Assembly: GCA_023227695.1 (NCBI GenBank)
Contig: JALNVE010000108.1
Location: 1 to 9,823, forward strand
DNA from: Paludibacteraceae bacterium
GTDB taxonomy: Bacteria > Bacteroidota > Bacteroidia > Bacteroidales > Paludibacteraceae
DNA length: 9,823 nucleotides
Reading direction: 5' to 3'
Made by a program: the position numbers and the translations under genes. Under the pieces are notes generated by a model. That model did not search any database, had not been told where the DNA came from, and saw nothing but the letters and a program-made list of their open reading frames with translations. Shown here one piece after another: positions 1-5,568 of this stretch (positions are counted from its first letter, which is position 1; the number at the start of each line of letters is the position of its first letter).

Positions 1-29
1 CAATTAATAGAATACATAAAAACAAAAAT

Positions 30-1286
30 ATGATTAAGATATTGATATTGGACGATTCGTCCCCAAAAGTAGTAACTATAAAAAAAGTACTTTTTGAGGG
101 ATGCTGTATCTCAGAAGATAATGTTGATATAGCGGTGAGTGTCGCATCCGGAAGAAAAGCTGTAGCAAATGATTACTATGATCTTGTGCTATTAGATTTA
201 GTACTCCCTTTATTTGATGGAGAAGAAGCTGACGAAAACGGAGGTTTGAACTTTATTAGTGAAATTTCGGGGGCTGGTGAGAGTGTCAAGATGCCAACAC
301 AGATCATTGGTCTCACTGAAAAGGAAGATGCTTACGAGAAAGAAAAAGTAGAATTTGAAAGTTTACTTTTTAACGTTATTGTATGTCGTCAGAAAGATAG
401 TACATGGATGCAACAACTAAAGCAGGCAGTTAATTTCACAATAAGAAGCAAAAGTGCCATTCTGAAAAGTCTACAGCAAAGAAGAAACTTTGATATTGCT
501 GTTGTTTGTGCGCTGTCTGAAGAATTCAAACAGCTTCTTGCAGCCTTCGGCGGCGAGACAAAATGGAATAATCTGACTATTGAGGAGGACGTACCTTTCC
601 TCTTCAAGTCAATTATCGTTACTACAGCTAGCGGGGCTGAAGTGAAGGTGGTTGCAGCTATGGCAGGAAGAGCGGGCGTTATTGCCACGTCGGTACTGAC
701 AACCTTAATGTATACCCTGTTTCATGTGAATACTGTCTTCATGACAGGCTTCTCTGCTGGTTTTCCTTCAAGCGACTTACAGTTAGGTGATATTCTGGTG
801 GCTTCTGCAATTGAAGACTATGCTTCTGGTAAACTGAAAGACATTGATGGTTCTGTTAAACTCTTGAAAGAGGTCCATCAGATTGAAGCTCCATCAAAGC
901 TCACACTTACAATGCAAGAGCTGATAGAGGACGAACAAACACAAGCAAATTTGATGACGAAAATCAAGAGATCCAATCTCTTGGTACAAAACCGTGATAA
1001 TTATCAGATTGCTATGGCAGCCACGTGCTGTGGTCCCTATGTCGTTACCTCAGAAGAAGTGGTAAAAGAACTTAAAGCATCGGACCGCAAACTTGAGGGG
1101 CTTGACATGGAAGGTTTCGGATTGTATCTAACTTCTAAGCTTTTGAGTTCACAAAATTTAAAAGGTGCGATGTGGATAAAGGGTGTTGGTGACTTTGCAA
1201 ATCCCGATAAAGCCGATGGATATCACAAGACATGTTCTTTTGGAAGTGCAGCATTGCTGTACCAGTTCTTAAAAGAAAAGATGTAA
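30..1286 (+). CDS. dtcC: Detocs-type defence effector (DtcC-like): receiver domain fused to nucleoside phosphorylase-like domain
   Basis: The protein has 418 residues. Residues 1-135 form a response-regulator receiver: acidic pair D8/D9, phosphoacceptor D56 in LLDLVLP, switch T96 in GLTE and K122 in CRQKDS. An acidic insertion (about 63-70) follows the phosphoacceptor loop. Residues 153-418 match the MTAN/PNP nucleosidase fold: AVVCALSEEF (E164/E165 near the MTAN general-acid Glu), MAGRAG (211-216), GFSAGFPSSDLQLGDILVAS, GLDMEGFG with E361 at the ribose-binding position, and GVGDFA with D388 at the catalytic Asp position. Active-site residues therefore look intact. Known for the family: in Detocs, a kinase (DtcA) phosphorylates DtcC, whose PNP domain then splits ATP into adenine and ribose-5'-triphosphate, while DtcB is a decoy receiver. 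That assignment here is inferred from architecture, since dtcA and dtcB would be off the left edge. The ATG at 30 is chosen because the receiver fold begins there; the frame stays open upstream, but TAA/TAG at 5-10 in another frame may end the preceding gene. Alternative: another REC-PNP signalling protein. Confidence 0.5.
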   Translation: MIKILILDDSSPKVVTIKKVLFEGCCISEDNVDIAVSVASGRKAVANDYYDLVLLDLVLPLFDGEEADENGGLNFISEISGAGESVKMPTQIIGLTEKEDAYEKEKVEFESLLFNVIVCRQKDSTWMQQLKQAVNFTIRSKSAILKSLQQRRNFDIAVVCALSEEFKQLLAAFGGETKWNNLTIEEDVPFLFKSIIVTTASGAEVKVVAAMAGRAGVIATSVLTTLMYTLFHVNTVFMTGFSAGFPSSDLQLGDILVASAIEDYASGKLKDIDGSVKLLKEVHQIEAPSKLTLTMQELIEDEQTQANLMTKIKRSNLLVQNRDNYQIAMAATCCGPYVVTSEEVVKELKASDRKLEGLDMEGFGLYLTSKLLSSQNLKGAMWIKGVGDFANPDKADGYHKTCSFGSAALLYQFLKEKM

Positions 1287-1297
1287 CATGAGTTTTC

Positions 1298-1531
1298 TTG
1301 ATTAGCCTTTGCTCTCCATATTACTTACTTAAAAAGTATCTGAAAGATTACCAAAAGAAAGAAGATTTCTTCAAAAAAGAGAAATGGGTTTCTGACCTAT
1401 GTGCAGACAACAAATTAAACTTTGCACGAGAAAGGGCCAAAGCCTGCAATGAAAATGGAGATTCATATTCTAACATATACAAGGCTTTCGATTTATTAGA
1501 CAAAAATTCATCAGAAAGTAAAAAGAAATAA
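1298..1531 (+). CDS. Small lysine-rich protein of unknown function behind the DtcC-like gene; start unclear, possibly frameshifted
   Basis: I do not recognise this family. The frame codes for about 77 residues, rich in Lys, Tyr and Glu and probably helical, with three cysteines (in SLCSP, DLCAD and KACNE), and ends in a basic tail (SESKKK). It has no in-frame ATG; the only upstream start is TTG at 1298, and the frame is closed by TGA at 1289. An ATG at 1288-1290 sits one base after the TAA of the previous gene, ideal for translational coupling, but it reads only MSFLD before TAG at 1303. Removing one T from the GATTAG there would join the frames and give MSFLDSLCSPYYLL, a natural-looking N-terminus. 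So this is either a gene with a one-base insertion (pseudogene or sequence error), a +1 frameshift, or a TTG-initiated gene. The tight linkage suggests one transcript with the effector gene. Confidence 0.5.
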   Translation: MISLCSPYYLLKKYLKDYQKKEDFFKKEKWVSDLCADNKLNFARERAKACNENGDSYSNIYKAFDLLDKNSSESKKK

Positions 1532-1632
1532 TAAAGAACACACAAAAGAAGCTAAAGGCATAATTTTTGAGCGAGTTGAAAACTCACCCTCCCGATTGGA
1601 GAATTGTTCATCCTTATCACATTAAACAATAA

Positions 1633-1655
1633 AGGCCGTGTTCATCACACGGCCT
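1633..1655 (-). terminator. Rho-independent terminator of the minus-strand redox operon
   Basis: Arms AGGCCGTGT (1633-1641) and ACACGGCCT (1647-1655) make a perfect 9-bp G+C-rich stem with a 5-base loop. On the minus strand the hairpin lies about 23 bases past the stop of the short DUF1573 gene and is followed by a T-rich run (TTATTGTTT, 1632-1624). The plus-strand side lacks a good T-tract, so it serves mainly the minus-strand operon, although it may also stop readthrough from the defence block. The rest of the convergent gap (1532-1677) shows no gene. Confidence 0.5.
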
Positions 1656-1677
1656 CTGTTATATTATCAAATGCAGA

Positions 1678-2082
1678 TTATTTGCTTTGCTGCATGGCTT
1701 TGAAATCTTTTTTATTGAGGCTTTCGCCTTTAATTACCAATGGTAATTTTCTGTTAGAGCGGGATGAGTTGGAGATGACTTTTACTGTTTTGTGGAAAAC
1801 TCCGCTGACATTGTTTTTGTAAAAAACACGGACAGAACCAGTGTCGCCGGGAGCTACGGGAGAGGCTGTCCAAGCTGCGTAGACGCAACCACAAGACGAA
1901 CGGACATCCTTCACTACAAGCGGACCATCACCCACGTTTTTGAACTTGAAATCATGATGAATGGGCGCACCCATACAAATTTTATCGAAGTTGTACTCCA
2001 ACGTGTCGAACTTTATTTCGCCTCCGGCAAATACCAACGACGAGACCATCAAAAGAACTGAAATCAATAAACCTCTTTTCAT
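1678..2082 (-). CDS. Short DUF1573 (Ig-like/ASH-type) secreted protein with SCGC motif
   Basis: The protein has 134 residues from the ATG at 2082. The frame extends to a TTG at 2100, but a perfect AGGAGG (2094-2089) six bases before the ATG decides the start. A signal peptide covers residues 1-19 (MKRGLLISVLLMVSSLVFA, cleavage before GG). The rest is one DUF1573 domain: an EIKFDTLEYNFDKI opening strand, HDFKFKNVGDGPLVV, the hallmark SSCGC (C64, C66), then SPVAPGDTG and the closing KVISNSSRSNRKLPLVIKG strands. C36 is the only other mature cysteine. DUF1573 domains are beta-sandwiches of unknown biochemical role, common in Bacteroidota. Being last in an operon with a thioredoxin lipoprotein and a CcdA-like carrier, it may be a client whose vicinal cysteines are kept reduced (inference). 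It is a single-domain paralogue of the protein at 4195-5274. Confidence 0.5.
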   Translation of the reverse strand: MKRGLLISVLLMVSSLVFAGGEIKFDTLEYNFDKICMGAPIHHDFKFKNVGDGPLVVKDVRSSCGCVYAAWTASPVAPGDTGSVRVFYKNNVSGVFHKTVKVISNSSRSNRKLPLVIKGESLNKKDFKAMQQSK

Positions 2083-2088
2083 AACCAA

Positions 2089-2094
2089 CCTCCT
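2089..2094 (-). promoter_or_regulatory. Strong Shine-Dalgarno site overlapping the upstream stop codon
   Basis: On the minus strand AGGAGG lies six bases before the ATG at 2082 and overlaps the TAG stop (2095-2093) of the CcdA-like gene: TAG is read into TAGGAGG. This supports the downstream ATG over the in-frame TTG at 2100 and implies that ribosomes ending the membrane-protein gene can re-initiate on the DUF1573 gene. Such a perfect site stands out here, as the other genes in the window have weak or no recognisable sites. Confidence 0.5.
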
Positions 2095-2809
2095 ATTCAA
2101 AATAATACTCCATTACAAACAGAACACCCGAAAGGATGAAGAGCAAGGCCAAAATACGACGGAACCAAAGCTCGAACTTTGCAAAACGGTCGTACATGCC
2201 AGACAATCCATTAAAACTGTAAGACCAGATCCAGCTCATTATCAAGATAGGAACAGCTGCACCCAAGGCAAAGAACAAAGGCAAGAAAACACCCATCTGA
2301 GCGGTGATAGCCAACGGTATCATAGCACAGAAATAGATACCTGCACAATAGGGACAGAAGGCAAACGCCAAGATGAAACCCAAGAAGAACGAGCCCCAAA
2401 ACGAGCGGTTCATATTAGAGAAATTCAGTTTTGCCAAACACTTATCGGCCAAGCCATGAATATGGATGATATCCAACATCAACAGACCGATAAGGATGAA
2501 CAAGGGTCCTGCAATCATACCCAACGTATGTTGGAAAGAGGCTCCTATCTTAATTCCGCTTGCAAAATATACAAGCAACATACCCACACAAGCGTACATG
2601 AACGTACGGCCCAAGGTATAAACCACACCCTTAAGAAAGACCCGTTTCTTATCATTACGCTCATCTTTTGCCAAATAGGTCACGGCAGATACATTGGCAG
2701 CCAACGTACAAGGACTGATAGAGACCACCAGACCCATCAGGAAAGCTGCGAAGAAAGGAATATCCTTACCCATCACAATATTCATCAACGAATTCAAAAA
2801 ATCTTCCAT
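2093..2809 (-). CDS. CcdA/DsbD-beta-like (ArsG-type) six-helix membrane thiol-electron carrier
   Basis: The protein has 238 residues from the ATG at 2809. The frame reaches a TTG at 2845, but those extra 12 residues come from poorly coding A+T-rich sequence. About six hydrophobic helices are visible, roughly at residues 18-45, 63-83, 94-115, 138-165, 172-193 and 218-235. The redox signature is ISPCTLAANVSAV (C34) in the first helix and AFAFCPYCAGIYF (C152, C155) in the fourth; these match the paired cysteines by which CcdA and DsbD-beta pass electrons from cytoplasmic thioredoxin to periplasmic partners. The wording SPCxLAxNxxAV with AFCP is closest to the subgroup databases label ArsG, a name given for arsenical efflux that may mislead here. 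A periplasmic thioredoxin lipoprotein directly upstream (36-base gap) and a cysteine-bearing DUF1573 protein directly downstream favour a thiol-reduction role (inference). C161 and C123 are additional cysteines. Confidence 0.5.
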   Translation of the reverse strand: MEDFLNSLMNIVMGKDIPFFAAFLMGLVVSISPCTLAANVSAVTYLAKDERNDKKRVFLKGVVYTLGRTFMYACVGMLLVYFASGIKIGASFQHTLGMIAGPLFILIGLLMLDIIHIHGLADKCLAKLNFSNMNRSFWGSFFLGFILAFAFCPYCAGIYFCAMIPLAITAQMGVFLPLFFALGAAVPILIMSWIWSYSFNGLSGMYDRFAKFELWFRRILALLFILSGVLFVMEYYFE

Positions 2810-2845
2810 ATTATATTTAAAATGTATACGTATTAAAAAAAGCAA

Positions 2846-3976
2846 TCAATAGCCGAAGATATTCACCAGTTTGGCGTTAATAATATAACGACGTGGATTG
2901 ATGGCTACAATCTTACCATCAGGACCAATCAAGATTCCGTAAGGAATTCTCTGTACCCTAAAAATCTTAGAGACCGGACTCTCCCAATACAAAAGATCAG
3001 AAGCCTCCACCCATTCGTAATAACGATTGGACAAAGCTTTACGCCATTCGTTGGCATCCTTGTCCAAAGAGATCGACAAGACATTAAATCCGGATCTCTT
3101 ATATTTCTGATACATCGCATTCAAACGTTCCCTGCGCGCCACACAAGGCTCACACCAAGAAGCCCAGAAATCGATGAAGACATATTCACCTTTATAATCT
3201 TCCAATGAGATGCTGTCGCCATTCGAAGTCGGAATTTTAAAAGAGGGGGCTGGAGTATCCAGACTCATTTTCTGGTTCAACATCAACTCCTCATTCAAGA
3301 ATTTCACATATTCAGATTCTTCAACAGAAGGGTCAAAGCTCTGAATGATATTTCTTAATTCATTGATATCGAAATCCTGAACCAACATACAGACGAAGTA
3401 GGCAGCACCCACAGAAGTAGGATTGGTTGTCACGAACTGTTCTGTCATGACAAACAACGTATCGGTGATGTGGTTGTATTCAGCACTTAGGCTCTTCAGT
3501 TTATCGAAATCATTCTGTTTTTTTGCATTGGTCATATCGATCAACAACGAGTTACCCTCACCTTTGAGTTTGAGCATCTCATTCTGAAGATAGGTGAAAT
3601 CATCATGCGACACAGATCCCTCCACCTTAATCTCATCAGGAAGAAGGATGGAACCAGTGATAGAGATTCTCTGGTTCTCAACAAAGACATCGATAGGCCT
3701 TCTCTTTCCCACCTGGACATACATCATCGTTGGAAAATCCACACGGCCATGAAACTTAAACTCACCACCATTCACTGTGGTACTGTCTATCTTGACCAGT
3801 TCGCCCAATTCATTTTGCTTTAGAAGATAGACCTTAGAAGCATTCACGCAACGTAAATCGCCGTGAATGACATAAGAATCTTTACCCTTACAAGAGAAGA
3901 GCACAATGAAAAAGAGTGAAATACAGAGCAGCGTCACACCCCTTCCCATTCCATATTTATCCATCTTTTCTATCAT
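2846..3976 (-). CDS. Lipoprotein thioredoxin of TlpA/ResA family with N-terminal DUF4369-like domain
   Basis: The protein has 376 residues from the ATG at 3976; the frame extends to a TTG at 3985, and ATGs at 3964 and 3949 are also possible. An N-terminal hydrophobic stretch ends in the lipobox LFSC (C29), so a lipid-anchored periplasm-facing protein is predicted. Residues about 33-130 form a beta-rich DUF4369-like domain (YVIHGDLRC, KIDSTTVNGGEFKFHG, VFVENQRISITG). A helical linker follows (about 130-235). The C-terminal AhpC-TSA/thioredoxin domain (about 240-376) has FKIPTSNGDSISLEDYKGEYVFIDFWASWCEPC, summarised as active-site WCEPC at 274-278, and RIPYGILIGPDGKIV with the cis-Pro loop before the last strands. 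Known role of the family: membrane-tethered disulfide reductase or oxidoreductase. It heads a three-gene minus-strand operon with the CcdA-like carrier, its likely electron donor, and the short DUF1573 protein, a possible client. The cytochrome c maturation role of classic ResA/TlpA is not supported here, as no haem-related gene is nearby. Confidence 0.5.
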   Translation of the reverse strand: MIEKMDKYGMGRGVTLLCISLFFIVLFSCKGKDSYVIHGDLRCVNASKVYLLKQNELGELVKIDSTTVNGGEFKFHGRVDFPTMMYVQVGKRRPIDVFVENQRISITGSILLPDEIKVEGSVSHDDFTYLQNEMLKLKGEGNSLLIDMTNAKKQNDFDKLKSLSAEYNHITDTLFVMTEQFVTTNPTSVGAAYFVCMLVQDFDINELRNIIQSFDPSVEESEYVKFLNEELMLNQKMSLDTPAPSFKIPTSNGDSISLEDYKGEYVFIDFWASWCEPCVARRERLNAMYQKYKRSGFNVLSISLDKDANEWRKALSNRYYEWVEASDLLYWESPVSKIFRVQRIPYGILIGPDGKIVAINPRRYIINAKLVNIFGY

Positions 3977-3982
3977 AAAAAA

Positions 3983-3990
3983 CAAAATTA
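3983..3990 (-). promoter_or_regulatory. Possible -7 element for the thioredoxin operon (weak)
   Basis: The minus strand reads TAATTTTG, an exact TAnnTTTG match. No TTTG lies at the expected -33 distance (TTTC is the best). A start site about seven bases on would fall at the ATG at 3976, so this promoter would give a leaderless message or imply initiation at the ATG at 3964 or 3949. The sequence is A+T-rich, so chance is a real alternative. The rest of the gap up to the terminator at 4135 holds no gene I can support. Confidence 0.5.
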
Positions 3991-4134
3991 CTTAAGCAAA
4001 AAATCAACGAAACCAGAGAGTTTCTAGTCTATCGTTTAAGGTTGCTCGTTTTGACTATTTGCAACGTGATTAACAAGCAAATCAATAGAAGTAACGGGCA
4101 AAAGTTTACTACCAGAAAAAGGTCGAAAGAAACG

Positions 4135-4176
4135 AAAAAAAGGATAATCGCACATGATGTGAGATTATCCTTTTTT
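4135..4176 (-). terminator. Strong bidirectional rho-independent terminator
   Basis: The arms AAAGGATAATC (ending at 4149) and GATTATCCTTT (starting at 4163) pair perfectly, with A-run and T-run flanks on both sides; inner CAC/GTG can extend the stem past one G/A mismatch. On the minus strand it lies about 19 bases beyond the stop of the three-domain DUF1573 gene, isolating it from the thioredoxin operon, which therefore needs its own promoter. Confidence 0.5.
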
Positions 4177-4194
4177 ATATATCAGCGTTGGATA

Positions 4195-5274
4195 TTACTT
4201 GATCTCACCAGTTAATTGTAATGTTACTACGCTATTGTTAGGATCGTTAGTAATCATTGTTACACGGTAACTGAACTTACCAGGAACCAAGCCCTTCGTA
4301 TCGATAGAGAACTTAACGTCTTCCTTCTTACCAGCTTTGATTGGTTTAGAAGGAGCTGTGATCTCGATTGCTTTTGAATCAGAAGAGATGCTACGAACGT
4401 AAAGTGAGCCCTTACCTGTATTATTGAAAGAGAACTTCAAGTTCTTCTTTGTATTAGCTTTCAAAGTACCCAAGTTAACCACATCAGCCACCTTCAATAC
4501 AGGAGCCTGAGCTTTCTCTTCAGGAGTCAATGCTGAGAAGTCCTCAACAACGTTTCCATGAACAGAAATAACATTAGCTTTATCCTCTGCACCCTTACCG
4601 TTAACTAAAACGTTGAAGTCTTGAGAGAATGAACCCCAAACATTTGAGCTCTTAGTTTCCATAGTTACATCAATAGTACCTTTTTCACCAGCTTTCAACT
4701 TTTCTGGAGTAGCCTTAACAACAATGTAGCTAGGAACGTTTTTGAAAGAAACTGTCATATCTTCCTTTGAGTCGTTTACAACAGCGATACGCTCAGTTCT
4801 AGAGTTTGCAGGGTATTTGATGTTATTCAAATAAACGTGCTGTTTCTTGATTCTCAAACCGTTCATATTAACTGGATATTGATCCTCAACTTTAGCAGCC
4901 TTAGGAACAACCTCACCCTTGATAGTTAATCTTTTATCACCAGCATTAGTAGTTACAGTAATAGTCTTTGTAAAATTTCCTGGACGACCGCTGGCATTGT
5001 AAGTTGCAGTTACATTTCCTTTTTCTCCTGGTTTGATAGGAGTTTTTGTCCACTCTGGAGTTGTACAACCGCACGATGCCTTTACTTTTTGAAGCACCAA
5101 GTCAGCAGAACCAGTGTTGGTAAACTCAAATGTACAAGATACTTTTCCTGATTCCTCAGGGAATGTTCCAAAATCATGCACCAATTTTTCAAAAGAAATC
5201 TCAGGCGCACCTTGTGCTACAGCACCTACAGCGTAGGTTAACGCTGCGACGATTAATAATAGCAACTTTTTCAT
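4195..5274 (-). CDS. Three-domain DUF1573 secreted/periplasmic protein with SCGC motif
   Basis: The protein has 359 residues from the ATG at 5274. The signal peptide MKKLLLLIVAALTYAVGAVA is cleaved before QGAP. Three Ig-like beta-sandwich units follow. Unit 1 (about 23-122) is the classic DUF1573 domain: ISFEKLVHDFGTFPE, CTFEFTNTGSADLVL, ASCGC at 66-70, EWTKTPIKPGEKGNV, closing TIKGEV. Unit 2 (about 132-240) and unit 3 (about 258-358, VVNLGTLKANTKKNLKFSF to TLQLTGEI) resemble it but have no cysteines. Thus C47, C68 and C70, all in unit 1, are the only cysteines of the mature protein. The function of DUF1573 proteins is unknown; the fold suggests an adhesive or scaffold-like envelope protein. 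It is transcribed alone: a terminator follows at 4135-4176 and a divergent intergenic region precedes it. The upstream AAAGAGATAAG before the ATG is at best a weak ribosome site. Together with the short paralogue it brackets the thioredoxin/CcdA pair. Confidence 0.5.
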   Translation of the reverse strand: MKKLLLLIVAALTYAVGAVAQGAPEISFEKLVHDFGTFPEESGKVSCTFEFTNTGSADLVLQKVKASCGCTTPEWTKTPIKPGEKGNVTATYNASGRPGNFTKTITVTTNAGDKRLTIKGEVVPKAAKVEDQYPVNMNGLRIKKQHVYLNNIKYPANSRTERIAVVNDSKEDMTVSFKNVPSYIVVKATPEKLKAGEKGTIDVTMETKSSNVWGSFSQDFNVLVNGKGAEDKANVISVHGNVVEDFSALTPEEKAQAPVLKVADVVNLGTLKANTKKNLKFSFNNTGKGSLYVRSISSDSKAIEITAPSKPIKAGKKEDVKFSIDTKGLVPGKFSYRVTMITNDPNNSVVTLQLTGEIK

Positions 5275-5365
5275 GACTTATCTCTTTTAATTTTAAATTT
5301 TTGTTTCAAATTCAAATTACGAAAGCCCCCCTACTAGACGAACATCCGTTTCCTTTATTGATATG

Positions 5366-5373
5366 CAAAATTA
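5366..5373 (-). promoter_or_regulatory. Candidate -7 promoter element for the three-domain DUF1573 gene
   Basis: The minus strand reads TAATTTTG, an exact match to the Bacteroidota -7 element, about 92 bases before the ATG at 5274, giving a leader of roughly 85 bases. No TTTG stands at the usual -33 distance; the nearest (5389-5386) is only 12 bases away. Support is moderate to weak because the 5275-5568 divergent region is very A+T-rich. That region otherwise shows only an isolated C-rich patch at 5325-5331. Confidence 0.5.
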
Positions 5374-5487
5374 TAAATAAACTCACAAAAACATCTATTT
5401 ATCTGAAAATAAAACTTAACAAATATAAAAATGACGATTATTTTTATATATACACATTCTTTAAGACGAAAGAATGGCCATTTTTTG

Positions 5488-5507
5488 TAATTTTGAAACT
5501 AATTTTG
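5488..5507 (+). promoter_or_regulatory. Tandem candidate -7 elements for the M23 peptidase gene
   Basis: Two exact TAATTTTG copies occur, at 5488-5495 and 5500-5507, twelve bases apart, 62-74 bases before the ATG at 5569. Either would give a leader of roughly 50-70 bases. A clear -33 TTTG at the standard distance is missing for both; TTTG at 5484-5487 is too close. The duplication and placement support a promoter here, but the local A+T richness lowers certainty. Confidence 0.5.
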
Positions 5508-5568
5508 AATATACAAAAACACAAGAGGCATTCATTTAAATATGTCAACAGTAACGAACGATAATATA

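Noticed and set aside
389..688. 99-codon minus-strand frame inside the DtcC-like gene
   Set aside because: It is antisense to the linker and first strands of the nucleosidase domain and has no recognisable motif.
1298..1306. prfB-like programmed +1 frameshift at CTT GAT TAG
   Set aside because: The release-factor site is CTT TGA C; here a GAT codon intervenes and slipping from GAT to ATT gives poor pairing, so a one-base insertion or a TTG start is simpler.
1573..1585. Small hairpin GAGTT-GAA-AACTC after the small gene, considered as a plus-strand terminator
   Set aside because: The stem is only five base pairs with no T-run after it.
2093..2809. True arsenical efflux (ArsG) function for the membrane protein
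   Set aside because: The resemblance is to a subgroup name only; there is no arsR, arsenate reductase or metallochaperone nearby, and the thioredoxin neighbour fits a thiol carrier better.
1961..2836. Long 291-codon plus-strand reading frame
   Set aside because: It lies antisense to the CcdA-like membrane protein; its translation is low-complexity polar sequence rich in His, Gln, Thr and Arg, as expected from reading hydrophobic codons backwards.
4039..4068. GGTTGC...GCAAC inverted repeat upstream of the thioredoxin gene
   Set aside because: Only five to six base pairs with a long loop, which is expected by chance.
5301..5564. 87-codon plus-strand frame in the divergent intergenic region
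   Set aside because: The translation is dominated by Lys, Ile, Phe and Tyr from A+T-rich DNA, has no domain, and covers the candidate promoters of both flanking genes.
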